Shown in pieces: positions 1-8,239 of a stretch of DNA of 64,000 nucleotides. The DNA comes from Mycobacterium sp. 852013-51886_SCH5428379 (GTDB taxonomy: Bacteria > Actinomycetota > Actinomycetes > Mycobacteriales > Mycobacteriaceae): contig NZ_LZSU01000050.1 of the NCBI RefSeq assembly GCF_001665575.1, forward strand, positions 29,447-93,446, in the 5' to 3' direction. The translations under genes were made by a program, and so were the position numbers. Positions within the stretch are counted from its first letter, which is position 1; each line of letters begins with the position of its first letter. A model generated the notes under the pieces. The model was not told the origin of the DNA, made no database searches, and saw nothing but the letters and a program-made list of their open reading frames with translations.

Positions 1-143
1 CGATGATCAACCTCGGCACGCTGGACTACGAGATCTGGGACGACGGCTGGACCGTGGCCACCAAGGACCGCAAGTGGACCGCGCAGTTCGAGCACACCCT
101 GGTGGTCACCGACACCGGCGCGGACATCCTCACGCTGCCGTGA
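1..143 (+). CDS. mapB: Methionine aminopeptidase, 3' end only
   Basis: Only the last 46 codons are present; the gene enters from the left edge, with the first complete codon at base 3, and stops at TGA 141-143. The visible residues (MINLGTLDYEIWDD..., then WTVATKDRKWTAQFEHT near the end) match the C-terminal barrel of type I methionine aminopeptidases. The glutamate in AQFEHT is the last metal ligand of this pita-bread fold. The enzyme removes the initiator methionine from nascent proteins in the cytosol. The glnA4 block follows at 6.9 kb, as it adjoins mapB (Rv2861c) in M. tuberculosis, but here cobQ and the asnO-ngg genes lie between. Confidence 0.9.
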   Translation, partial: MINLGTLDYEIWDDGWTVATKDRKWTAQFEHTLVVTDTGADILTLP

Positions 144-213
144 CGCCGCCGGCGAATGTGAAATCACTGCGAATTTGCGTTCGGAATCTCGCACTGCGTT
201 CACGCTCGGCGCG

Positions 214-1713
214 ATGAACGGAGCGCTACTCGTCGCCGGAACCACCTCCGACGCCGGGAAGTCGATGGTGGTGGCCGGGCTGTGCCGGCTGCTGGCCCGC
301 CGCGGGGTGCGGGTGGCGCCGTTCAAGGCGCAGAACATGTCGAACAATTCCGCGGTGACCGTCGAGGGCGGCGAGATCGGCCGTGCCCAGGCGATGCAGG
401 CCCGCGCCGCCGGCCTGGCGCCCAGCATCCGGTTCAACCCGGTGTTGCTCAAACCCGGCAGTGACCGGACCTCACAGCTGGTGGTGCGCGGACAGGTCAC
501 CGGATCGGTGGCCGCGGCCGACTACATCACCCACCGGGATCGTCTCGCCGACGTGGTGGCCGGTGAACTCGCCGCGCTGCGTGAGGACTTCGACATCGTG
601 CTCTGCGAGGGTGCCGGCTCACCCGCCGAGATCAATCTGCGCGTCACCGACCTGGCGAACATGGGGCTCGCGAGGCGCGCGCGGATGCCGGTGATCGTGG
701 TCGGCGACATCGATCGCGGGGGAGTGCTGGCCCACCTCTACGGCACGGTCGCGGTCTTGGACCCGGCCGACCAGGAACTGATCGCGGGGTTCGTCGTCAA
801 CAAGTTCCGCGGGGATCCGGCTCTGCTGGCTCCGGGTCTCGACCAACTGCGGGAGCTGACCGGCAGGCCCACCTACGGGGTGGTGCCCTACAGCGACGAG
901 CTGTGGCTCGACGCGGAGGACTCGGTGTCGGTGCAGGCCGGCAGCATCGTCGGCCGGCCGGGCGCACCCCGCGGCGCCGAGGCCCTCACCGTCGCCGCGG
1001 TGCGGCTGCCGCGCATCTCGAACTCCACCGATGTCGAGGCGCTGGCGTGTGAGCCCGGCGTCACGGTGCGTTGGGTGACCGACCCGGCGGGACTGGCAGA
1101 CGCCGATGTCGTGGTCCTGCCCGGCACCAAGGCCACCGTCGCGGATCTGGAGTGGCTGCGCGGTCGCGGGCTCGCCGACGCCGTCGTCGCCCACGCGCGA
1201 GCCGGTCGGCCGGTGCTGGGCGTGTGCGGCGGCTTCCAGATGCTCTGCCGCCACATCGACGACGCGGTGGAATCGCGGGCCGGACAGGTCGACGGACTCG
1301 GGCTGCTCGACGCCGACATCACCTTCGCGTCCGCGAAGACGTTGCGGCACTGGGAGACACCGCTGCACGGCTACGAGATCCACCATGGGCAGGTCACCCG
1401 CTGCGAGGACGGCGACTGGGTCGGCGTCGGGGTGCGCCGCGGCGCGGTGTTCGGCACCCACTGGCACGGTCTCATGGACAACAACGTCCTGCGCCGGGGC
1501 TGGCTGACCGAGGCCGCCGCGGCTGCGGGCCGTACGGGATTTGTGGTGGCCGACGACGTCGACGTCCCCGCGCGGCGCGACGGACAGCTCGATGTGATGG
1601 CCGATCTGCTCGACGCGCATCTCGACGTCGACGCGGTGCTCGGGCTGGCCACCGGCGGGCCGGTGCGCAGACCGGTCATCACGACGGGGCTGATGAGTAG
1701 CCTGCAGATATGA
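214..1713 (+). CDS. cobQ: Cobyric acid synthase (adenosylcobyrate synthase, glutamine-hydrolysing)
   Basis: About 499 aa. It amidates four side chains (b, d, e, g) of adenosylcobyrinate a,c-diamide using glutamine and ATP, late in B12 synthesis in the cytosol. The N-terminal dethiobiotin-synthetase-like domain shows the P-loop VAGTTSDAGKS at residues 7-17. The C-terminal class I amidotransferase domain shows the nucleophile in VLGVCGGFQ and the histidine in GTHWHG. I chose ATG 214 because family members start with an MNGALLVAGT-like sequence; an in-frame TTG at 175 would add 13 unconserved residues. No good Shine-Dalgarno is visible before either start. The next gene overlaps by ATGA, suggesting coupling. 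In M. tuberculosis cobQ1 (Rv0255c) is elsewhere, so its position next to mapB is a local difference. Confidence 0.93.
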   Translation: MNGALLVAGTTSDAGKSMVVAGLCRLLARRGVRVAPFKAQNMSNNSAVTVEGGEIGRAQAMQARAAGLAPSIRFNPVLLKPGSDRTSQLVVRGQVTGSVAAADYITHRDRLADVVAGELAALREDFDIVLCEGAGSPAEINLRVTDLANMGLARRARMPVIVVGDIDRGGVLAHLYGTVAVLDPADQELIAGFVVNKFRGDPALLAPGLDQLRELTGRPTYGVVPYSDELWLDAEDSVSVQAGSIVGRPGAPRGAEALTVAAVRLPRISNSTDVEALACEPGVTVRWVTDPAGLADADVVVLPGTKATVADLEWLRGRGLADAVVAHARAGRPVLGVCGGFQMLCRHIDDAVESRAGQVDGLGLLDADITFASAKTLRHWETPLHGYEIHHGQVTRCEDGDWVGVGVRRGAVFGTHWHGLMDNNVLRRGWLTEAAAAAGRTGFVVADDVDVPARRDGQLDVMADLLDAHLDVDAVLGLATGGPVRRPVITTGLMSSLQI

Positions 1714-2372
1714 CCAGGCAGCGGACCGCGGCCACGCTCGTCGCCGTCACGTTGCTGACTGGTTGTTCGACCACCGTGTCCGGGACCGCGACCTGGCCGG
1801 GCGCGCGCCTGGAAAAGGTTCTGCTCACCGCCGCGGACGTCCCGCCCGGCGCCCGCTACGACCGGATCTTCGATGAGCCCGAACCGTCCGGCGGTCCGGC
1901 CGGGCCGCCACCGATGGCGACCTCACCGCCGGGCTGCTCCGACGCGTTGACCCGGGTGATCGAGGAGACCGCGCAACGCGGGCCGGGTAGCGCAGGCGAA
2001 TACCTGGTGGCCTTCGACGGGGCGCGGATCGTGATGACCGTGCTGACGTGGAACCTCGATCTGGATCGGCTGCAGGCGGCCGCCGAGCGCTGTGAGCGCT
2101 TCGAGACGTTCTTCGATCCGTCGGGCGACCGCATCCCGATGACCACCACTCGCCTGGACACCGCACGTCTCGACGCGTTGGTTTACCGGCAGACGCTCAC
2201 GCTCGCCGGCGTCGACAGCAGCGTCTACTTCAGCTTCGAGAACATCGGCACCATGGGGGTGTTCGGGATCGCCTTCCCCACACCGGATCCCGGCATCACC
2301 GCGAAAGGCGAGCTGCCGCAAACCTTCCTGGACATCACCGGCAAACAGGCCGGCCGCATGGAGGCGCTCTGA
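1710..2372 (+). CDS. Predicted secreted lipoprotein of unknown function
   Basis: 220 aa. The first 19 residues form a lipoprotein signal peptide: MTRQR, a hydrophobic stretch, then the lipobox LLTGC with the lipidated cysteine at residue 19. The rest looks soluble and extracytoplasmic, with a proline-rich turn (around residues 55-70) and at least two further cysteines that could form a disulfide. It resembles the sensor-like or DUF5642-type lipoproteins common in mycobacteria, but I cannot assign it firmly. It starts inside the cobQ stop codon (ATGA), so it is probably co-transcribed and translationally coupled. Nothing in it indicates a role in cobalamin metabolism. Confidence 0.75.
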   Translation: MTRQRTAATLVAVTLLTGCSTTVSGTATWPGARLEKVLLTAADVPPGARYDRIFDEPEPSGGPAGPPPMATSPPGCSDALTRVIEETAQRGPGSAGEYLVAFDGARIVMTVLTWNLDLDRLQAAAERCERFETFFDPSGDRIPMTTTRLDTARLDALVYRQTLTLAGVDSSVYFSFENIGTMGVFGIAFPTPDPGITAKGELPQTFLDITGKQAGRMEAL

Positions 2373-2419
2373 CCACGGGGAAGACGCCGAAATCCGCTCG
2401 CGGGACAACCGCATGCCTG

Positions 2420-2425
2420 TAGCGT
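2420..2425 (+). promoter_or_regulatory. -10 box for the leaderless hydrolase-like gene
   Basis: TAGCGT lies 6 nt before ATG 2432, the TANNNT-6/7 nt-start arrangement of mycobacterial leaderless transcripts. There is no Shine-Dalgarno. This supports ATG 2432 over the in-frame ATG four codons later. Inferred from spacing only. Confidence 0.55.
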
Positions 2426-2431
2426 GACCGA

Positions 2432-2995
2432 ATGCTCTCGTCGATGGTCACCGTCGAAGGGTTCTCCGTACCGGTTGCCGTCGCAGGGCCCGAAAAGGGT
2501 TCTGTCGTCGTTCTGCTCGCCGCCGCGCAGCATCCGTCTTCGGCGTACGACGGGGTGTGCCAGCGCCTGCACACCGCGAACCTGCGCACGATCATCATCG
2601 GACCGGAACCACGCCTGACGGCCAACGCCGTCATCGGCGTCCTCGACTCGCTCGACGTCCGCTGGGGGCTACTGGTCGGTGACCGGACCGGCGGCGATCT
2701 GGCCTGGGAGCTCGCCGCCACCCGACTCGACCGGTTCATCGGCCTGGTCGTGATCGACCGCGGCCACCCGCGCGTCGCCGATCCGACCGGCACCGTCCGC
2801 GACGAACGCTGCCCGGCGGTGGAGATGAACACCACGGCACTGGTCAGCAACGCGGCCGCCCGCGCGGTGGCCACGGCCAGCCAACAGTATGTCTACGGTG
2901 ACTACCGGATCGTCAACCTGCTCGGCCGACGCAACGCCGCCGATTCGACCGCGCAGCTGGCGGCCGAGATCGTCATGCGCACCAGCACCTGGTAG
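2432..2995 (+). CDS. Alpha/beta-hydrolase-fold protein lacking the nucleophilic serine
   Basis: 187 aa, short for the fold (usually 250-300). The early strand (VVVLLAAAQHPSSAYDGVCQRL) and the following strand-turn-helix resemble alpha/beta hydrolases. The nucleophile elbow, normally G-x-S-x-G-G, reads GDRTGG at about residues 82-87, so arginine replaces serine. No convincing catalytic aspartate or histidine region can be assigned at the C terminus. It is therefore either a non-catalytic member or a divergent enzyme. It is transcribed on its own from a likely leaderless promoter and meets ngg tail to tail: the stop codons abut with no gap (TAG 2993-2995, then the ngg stop at 2996-2998). Function unknown. 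Confidence 0.7.
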   Translation: MLSSMVTVEGFSVPVAVAGPEKGSVVVLLAAAQHPSSAYDGVCQRLHTANLRTIIIGPEPRLTANAVIGVLDSLDVRWGLLVGDRTGGDLAWELAATRLDRFIGLVVIDRGHPRVADPTGTVRDERCPAVEMNTTALVSNAAARAVATASQQYVYGDYRIVNLLGRRNAADSTAQLAAEIVMRTSTW

Positions 2996-4789
2996 CTAGG
3001 AGGGCGGTTCGTCAGGCGTCCACGCCTGCGGCAGACCGGGCTGATTCGGGAACAGATAGTCGACGAAAGCCGCTGCGGTGGGCTGTGGTTCGTGATTGGC
3101 CAGCCCGGGCCGCTCGTTCGCCTCGACGAAGACGTACTCCTCCGCGGTCACGTCGGGCACCAGCAGATCGATACCGGTGACCGGGATGCCGATCGCCGCG
3201 GCAGCCGCCACCGCCACCCGGCACAGCTCGGGATTCACCTCGGCGGTGACGTCGTGAATGGTGCCGCCCTGATGCAGGTTCGCCGTGCGGCGCACCCGCA
3301 GCCGCTCACCCTCGGGAAGCACGTCGTCGAACGACCAGCCGGCCTCCCGGACCGTGCCCTCCGTGACGGCGTCCATCGGGATCTGCGATTCACCGCCGGT
3401 GGCGGCGGCCCGTCGCCGGCTCTGGGTCTCGATGAGTTCGCGGATCGTGTGCTTGCCGGTGCCGACGATCTCGGCCGGCATCCGCAGCGCGGCTGCCACC
3501 ACCTTGCCGTCGATCACGACGAGGCGGAGGTCGTCGCCGGGAGCGCGCTGTTCGATGAGCACCTCGGGGTGCTGTTCGCGGGCCCGGACGAGTGCGGCGT
3601 CGAGTTCCTCCGGTCCGTCGACCCCGACAGTGATGCCCTTGCCCTGCTCGCCGCGGGTCGGTTTGACCACGACATCGCCCACCTCGGCGAGGAACTCGTG
3701 GTCCTTCTCGTCGAAGGTGGCCAGTCGGCCTTTCGGGACCGTGATGCCGGCGTCGGACACGATGCGCCGGGTCTGGCGTTTGTCGTCGCAGCGGCTCATC
3801 GCGACCGCGGAGGTGAACTCCGACAGCGACTCCCGGGTGATGACACTGCGCCCGCCGTGGCTCAATCGCATCTCGCCTGCGCCCGCGTCGAGAACCTCGA
3901 CCCAGATGCCGCGCCGGATCGCCTCGTCGGCGATGATGCGTGCATACGGGTTGAGGTCGTCGACGGTCTCCGGCGGATGGGTGAACAGGGGCTCGTTGAT
4001 CGCGTTCTTGCGCTTGACCGCCAGGACCGGGACGCGCTGGAAGCCCAGCTTCTCGTACAGGCCGATCGCCGCCGCGTTGTCATGGGCCACCGACAGATCC
4101 ATGTAGGACCGGCCGCGTTCGAGGAACACCCGGGCCAGCGAGCGGGTCAGCGCCTCCCCGACACCGGGCAGGCTCGCGGTCGGATCGACGGCCAGCGTCC
4201 ACAGGCTCGACCCGTTCTCGGGGTCGGAGAACAGCAGCGTGTGGTCGACGCCGGTGACGGTGCCGAGCACGCTGCCGTCGTCGTCGCGGACCGCGACCAG
4301 ATAGATGACCGCGTCCTGATTGGTGTGGTTGTCCCAGATGACGTCGTTCGGAGCGGGCACCATGCCGCACCGCACGAACACGCGGTTCATCTCGTCGGCG
4401 TCGGCCGGATCCTGCAGGCGGCGGACGGTGAAGCCGACGGGATCGCGGCCGGCAATGTCATCGTCGAGGAACCGGAACCGGTAGGTGTGGCTGGGATCGA
4501 TGAACAGCTCGGCCGGGGACCGCGCCACCAGCACGTGCGACTCGCGCGCGTAGATGCAGATGTCGCGGCGGCCTGAGCGCTCCTGTTTGAGCACCTCGGC
4601 GAGCCGCTCGGGGTCGGCGAAGGTCTGGCCGAAGATCAGCCTGCCCCAACCGAGTTCGAGCACGACGTCGTCGGCCATGGCGTCCACGAGGTGCTGCGGC
4701 GAGGCGCCGTGCAGCCCCATCGTGATGGCCTCGGTGTGGTCTTCGAGGTCCCCATCATCGTGGCCCACGCCCGCGTCCGTGTCGGTCAC
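2996..4789 (-). CDS. ngg: N-acetylglutaminylglutamine synthetase (GNAT + ATP-grasp)
   Basis: About 597 aa. The family joins two glutamines and acetylates the N terminus, giving N-acetylglutaminylglutamine, the precursor of the osmolyte NAGGN. Residues about 115-260 form a GNAT acetyltransferase (SLWTLAVDPT...GVGEALT, then AAAIGLYEKLGF). Residues about 335-590 form an ATP-grasp ligase (VVVKPTRGEQGKGI, then FVEANERPGL near the end), related to glutathione and cyanophycin synthetases. The reading frame stays open upstream to 5800, but that part is antisense to asnO. The real start is GTG 4789, which overlaps the asnO stop as GTGA. The adjacent asnO homologue is the strongest support. The M42 peptidase that accompanies the pair in some bacteria is absent here. 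Confidence 0.85.
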   Translation of the reverse strand: MTDTDAGVGHDDGDLEDHTEAITMGLHGASPQHLVDAMADDVVLELGWGRLIFGQTFADPERLAEVLKQERSGRRDICIYARESHVLVARSPAELFIDPSHTYRFRFLDDDIAGRDPVGFTVRRLQDPADADEMNRVFVRCGMVPAPNDVIWDNHTNQDAVIYLVAVRDDDGSVLGTVTGVDHTLLFSDPENGSSLWTLAVDPTASLPGVGEALTRSLARVFLERGRSYMDLSVAHDNAAAIGLYEKLGFQRVPVLAVKRKNAINEPLFTHPPETVDDLNPYARIIADEAIRRGIWVEVLDAGAGEMRLSHGGRSVITRESLSEFTSAVAMSRCDDKRQTRRIVSDAGITVPKGRLATFDEKDHEFLAEVGDVVVKPTRGEQGKGITVGVDGPEELDAALVRAREQHPEVLIEQRAPGDDLRLVVIDGKVVAAALRMPAEIVGTGKHTIRELIETQSRRRAAATGGESQIPMDAVTEGTVREAGWSFDDVLPEGERLRVRRTANLHQGGTIHDVTAEVNPELCRVAVAAAAAIGIPVTGIDLLVPDVTAEEYVFVEANERPGLANHEPQPTAAAFVDYLFPNQPGLPQAWTPDEPPS

Positions 4790-6606
4790 GCAGCCGGCCC
4801 CGTGATCCCGTGCCGCTGCAGCCACAGCTCCAGCAGCGCGATCTGCCACAACTCGTTGCCGCGCAACGGGGTCAGCTTCCCGTTGGGGTCGGCGAGCAGC
4901 CGCTCCACCGCGTCGGGCCGGAACAGGTCGCGCTCCTTGGCCGCCGGCGTGAACAGCGCGTCGCGGACCAGATCCAGATACGGGCCTTCCAGATGTGTCA
5001 GCGCGGGCACCGGGAAGTACCCCTTCGGACGGTCGATCACCTCGGCCGGGATCACCCGGCGCGCCGCCTCTTTCAGCACACCCTTGCCGCCCTGTGCGGT
5101 CTTGTACTCGGGCGGGCAGGTGGCGGCCAGCTCGACCAGTTCGTGGTCGAGGAACGGCACCCGGCCCTCGAGTCCCCACGCCATCGTCATGTTGTCGACC
5201 CGTTTGACCGGGTCGTCGACGAGCATGACCATCGTGTCGAGCCGCAGCGCCCGGTCCACCCCGGTCTCGGCGCCTGCGCGCGCGAAGTGTTCGGTGACGA
5301 ACCGTCCGCTCGGATCCCCGTCGGTGAAGTACGGCGGGGTGACCAGCCCACGGAGCTCGTCGGGACCGCGGTCGAAGAAGGCGCCGCGATAGCTGCGCAC
5401 CGACCCGTCGACGGACGCGGCACCGGGTTCGGCCATCGGTGGATACCAGTGGTAGCCGGCGAACACCTCGTCGGCGCCCTGGCCGGACTGCACCACCTTG
5501 ACGTGTTTGGCGACCTCCTGGCTGAGCAGGTAGAACGCCACGCAGTCGTGGCTGACCATCGGTTCGCTCATCGCGCCGATCGCCCCGTCGAGCGCGGGGA
5601 GCATGCGGGCGGTGTCGATCCGGATCTGGTGGTGGTCGGTTCCGAACCGCGACGCGACGATGTCGGAGTACTTGAATTCGTCGCCGGCCACACCGTTGAC
5701 CGATTCGAAGCCGATCGAGAACGTCTGCAACCCGGATTGCCCGGCCTCGGCGAGCAGGCCGACGATCAAGCTGGAATCGACGCCGCCGGACAGCAGGCAC
5801 CCGACCGGCACGTCGGCCACCAGGCGCCGCTCGACGGCGCGGCGCAGCGCGGCGAGCACCGCGTCCTCCCAGTCCTGCGCCGACCAGTCCGCGCGGTCGG
5901 CCTGCCGGGTGAAATCGGGGGTCCAGTACGTGGTGGTCACCGGTGTGCGGTAGCCGCCGTGCCCGTCGGGCTCGATCGCGACCAGCGACGCCGGCGGCAC
6001 CTTCTTGACGCCGCGCAGGATCGTCAGCGGCGGTGGCACCACCGAGTGAAAGCTCAGGTAGTGGTGCAGGGCGACCGGGTCGATCCGGGTGTCGACACCG
6101 CCGCCGGCCACCAGTGCCGGCAGCGACGAGGCGAACCGGATGCGGTGCGCGTCCTCGCTGATGTAGAGCGGTTTGATGCCCAGCCGGTCCCGGCCCAGCA
6201 GCACCCGGCCGCTGTCGCGTTCGACGATGGCGAACGCGAACATGCCGTACAGGCGGTCGACGAAACGGTCGCCCCAGTGGTGATAGGCCTTGAGCAGCAC
6301 CTCGGTGTCGCTCGTGCTGAAGAAGCGGTATCCGTGCCCGGACAGCTCCGTGCGGAGTTCCTGATAGTTGTAGATGCAGCCGTTCCAGGCGATCGACAAC
6401 CCGAGATCGGCGTCGACCATCGGCTGACCGCCGGCCTCCGACAGATCGATGATCTTGAGGCGGCGGTGGCCCAGGGCCACGGACCGCTGCGCCCAGACAC
6501 CCGCACCGTCGGGGCCGCGCGGGGTCAACGCCTCGGCCATTGCCGAGACTGCCGTCAGATCCGGGGTTCTGCCGTCGAGGCGCACCTCACCGGTGGCTCC
6601 ACACAT
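4786..6606 (-). CDS. asnO: Asparagine-synthase-like amidotransferase of NAGGN synthesis
   Basis: 606 aa. It is predicted to convert the C-terminal carboxylate of N-acetylglutaminylglutamine to the amide, giving the compatible solute NAGGN. Cys2 of MCGATGEV is the N-terminal nucleophile of a class II glutaminase domain (residues about 1-200). The synthetase domain carries the PP-loop LLSGGVDSSLIVG. The family resembles AsnB, but the pairing with ngg favours the NAGGN branch over ordinary asparagine synthesis. The start at ATG 6606 is fixed by the required Met-Cys and by a -10 box seven bases upstream. Translation is coupled to ngg by a 4-nt overlap. Confidence 0.85.
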   Translation of the reverse strand: MCGATGEVRLDGRTPDLTAVSAMAEALTPRGPDGAGVWAQRSVALGHRRLKIIDLSEAGGQPMVDADLGLSIAWNGCIYNYQELRTELSGHGYRFFSTSDTEVLLKAYHHWGDRFVDRLYGMFAFAIVERDSGRVLLGRDRLGIKPLYISEDAHRIRFASSLPALVAGGGVDTRIDPVALHHYLSFHSVVPPPLTILRGVKKVPPASLVAIEPDGHGGYRTPVTTTYWTPDFTRQADRADWSAQDWEDAVLAALRRAVERRLVADVPVGCLLSGGVDSSLIVGLLAEAGQSGLQTFSIGFESVNGVAGDEFKYSDIVASRFGTDHHQIRIDTARMLPALDGAIGAMSEPMVSHDCVAFYLLSQEVAKHVKVVQSGQGADEVFAGYHWYPPMAEPGAASVDGSVRSYRGAFFDRGPDELRGLVTPPYFTDGDPSGRFVTEHFARAGAETGVDRALRLDTMVMLVDDPVKRVDNMTMAWGLEGRVPFLDHELVELAATCPPEYKTAQGGKGVLKEAARRVIPAEVIDRPKGYFPVPALTHLEGPYLDLVRDALFTPAAKERDLFRPDAVERLLADPNGKLTPLRGNELWQIALLELWLQRHGITGPAA

Positions 6607-6613
6607 CGGTCAA

Positions 6614-6619
6614 ACCCTA
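6614..6619 (-). promoter_or_regulatory. -10 box for leaderless asnO transcript
   Basis: On the minus strand TAGGGT ends 7 nt before the asnO ATG (6606), with no Shine-Dalgarno between, so asnO-ngg is probably read from a leaderless mRNA. The rest of the asnO/glnA4 gap (6620-6800) holds a GC-rich inverted repeat around 6704-6720 and nothing else I recognise. Confidence 0.55.
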
Positions 6620-6800
6620 CCGCTGACGGACCGGGAGCGGGCGGCGGAGGGGTGAAGGGTCACCCGCAGGGTCGGAGTCTGGCTGAGAATCCTGGTGAAC
6701 ACCCCGCGGGGGTACCCCCGGCACGGCGGGTTAAGCCCGTCGATGGTGCAGCTCACAACCCGCATTCCCCGGGTTGGCGTGCGAAGCGCGGGTGAGGCGC

Positions 6801-6829
6801 TAAAGTGCCCAATGGTCGGTTGTCCGACC
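6801..6829 (+). promoter_or_regulatory. glnA4 promoter -10 and GntR/FadR-like palindrome
   Basis: TAAAGT at 6801-6806 is a good -10 box; transcription should begin near 6813. The perfect palindrome GGTCGG-TTGT-CCGACC fills 6814-6829, directly over the predicted start of transcription. It contains the GT-NNN-AC core of FadR-subfamily operators. A FadR-type regulator is the last gene of this cluster (11201), so autogenous repression of the whole operon is the simplest reading. No convincing -35 was found at 16-18 nt. Confidence 0.5.
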
Positions 6830-6871
6830 TTTGCGGCAGACGTGCAGCATTCAGACGAGGAAGGTCCTGCG

Positions 6872-8239
6872 ATGACCACCAACCCCGGCATCCTCTCGAA
6901 GTCCGACCTCGAGCAACGTGTGGCCGACGGCGACATCGACACCGTCATCGTCGGGTTCACCGATATGCAGGGCAGGCTCGTCGGTAAGCGCATCTCCGCC
7001 CGGCTGTTCGTCGACGACGTAGCCGCCCACGGCGCGGAGTGCTGCAACTACCTGCTGACCGTCGACGTGGAGAACAACACCGTCGACGGCTATGCGATGA
7101 CGAGCTGGGAGACCGGCTACGGCGACATGGTGATGACGCCCGACTTCGACACGCTGCGCCTGCTGCCGTGGCTGCCCGGCACCGCGCTGGTGATGGCGGA
7201 TCTGTCGTGGACGGACGGCAGGCCGGTGACGCAAGCCCCGCGCAGCATCCTCAACCGGCAGATCGACCGGCTGTCGGAGAAGGGGCTGGTGCCCTACGCC
7301 GCCACCGAACTCGAGTTCATGGTGTTCGACGACAACTATCGCGCGGCATGGGCGGCCGGCTACAAGGGCCTCACGCCGGCGACCGACTACAACATCGACT
7401 ACGCGATGCTGGCCTCCACCCGGATGGAGCCGCTGCTGCGCGACATCCGTCTCGGCATGGACGGCGCCGGCATGTACTGCGAGGGCGTCAAGGGCGAGTG
7501 CAACCTCGGTCAGCAGGAGATCGGCTTCCGCTACGACCATGCGCGCGCCACCTGCGACAACCACACCATCTACAAGAACGGCGCCAAAGAGATCGCCGAC
7601 CAGCACGGTAAGAGCCTGACCTTCATGGCGAAGTTCGACGAGCGCGAGGGCAACAGCTGCCACATCCACATCTCGCTGCAGGGTGAAGACGGCACTCCGG
7701 TGTTCGCCGATCCCGACGCCGAGGACGGGATGACGGCGCTGTTCCGGAGCTTCATCGCCGGCCAGATCGCCACGATGCGCGAGTTGAGCCTGTGCTATGC
7801 ACCGAACATCAACTCCTACAAGCGATTCGCCGACGGCAGCTTCGCCCCGACGGCGATCGCCTGGGGGTTCGACAACCGCACGTGCGCGTTGCGCGTGGTG
7901 GGTAAGGGGCCGGCGATGCGGATGGAGAACCGCGCGCCCGGGGGCGACGTCAACCAGTTCCTGGCGGTGTCGGCATTGATCGCCGGCGGCCTCTACGGGA
8001 TCGAGAACTCACTCGAATTGCCCGAGGCCCTGGAGGGCAATGCGTACACCAGTGGCGCCGAACGGTTGCCGACGACGCTGGCCGAGGCGGCCGATCTGTT
8101 CGACAAGTCCCAGATCGCGCGGGACGCGTTCGGCGACGAGGTCGTCGACCACTATGTGCACTACGCGCGCGTCGAGGTCAAGGCATTCAACGCGGCGGTG
8201 ACGGACTGGGAGCGGGTGCGTGGCTTCGAGCGACTCTAA
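6872..8239 (+). CDS. glnA4: Glutamine-synthetase-like gamma-glutamyl-amine ligase
   Basis: 455 aa. It has the GS fold: a beta-grasp N-terminal part (residues 1-110) and the catalytic domain (about 125-450) with ATELEF, a histidine segment EGNSCHIHISL, and the arginine/glutamate segment GPAMRMENRAPGGDVN. It matches M. tuberculosis GlnA4 (Rv2860c), a non-essential GS paralogue. Streptomyces GlnA4 is known as a gamma-glutamylethanolamide synthetase, so ligation of glutamate to an amine or amino alcohol is more likely than ammonia assimilation. ATG 6872 is chosen for its Shine-Dalgarno GAGGAAGG seven bases upstream; the open frame extends to 6695 without homology. The next gene overlaps its last 20 bases. 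Confidence 0.88.
   Translation: MTTNPGILSKSDLEQRVADGDIDTVIVGFTDMQGRLVGKRISARLFVDDVAAHGAECCNYLLTVDVENNTVDGYAMTSWETGYGDMVMTPDFDTLRLLPWLPGTALVMADLSWTDGRPVTQAPRSILNRQIDRLSEKGLVPYAATELEFMVFDDNYRAAWAAGYKGLTPATDYNIDYAMLASTRMEPLLRDIRLGMDGAGMYCEGVKGECNLGQQEIGFRYDHARATCDNHTIYKNGAKEIADQHGKSLTFMAKFDEREGNSCHIHISLQGEDGTPVFADPDAEDGMTALFRSFIAGQIATMRELSLCYAPNINSYKRFADGSFAPTAIAWGFDNRTCALRVVGKGPAMRMENRAPGGDVNQFLAVSALIAGGLYGIENSLELPEALEGNAYTSGAERLPTTLAEAADLFDKSQIARDAFGDEVVDHYVHYARVEVKAFNAAVTDWERVRGFERL

Noticed and set aside
2996..5800. A 934-aa version of ngg
   Set aside because: The first ~337 codons are antisense-frame sequence over asnO; the GTG at 4789 overlaps the asnO stop and begins the recognisable protein.
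6680..6740. CTGAGA motif suggestive of a TPP riboswitch upstream of glnA4
   Set aside because: The second conserved half (CTGATCTGG...ACCAGCG) is missing, and the genes are not thiamine-related.
4810..6795. 661-codon open frame on the plus strand
   Set aside because: It is antisense to asnO, has Arg/Gln/His-rich composition typical of high-GC shadow frames and resembles no family.
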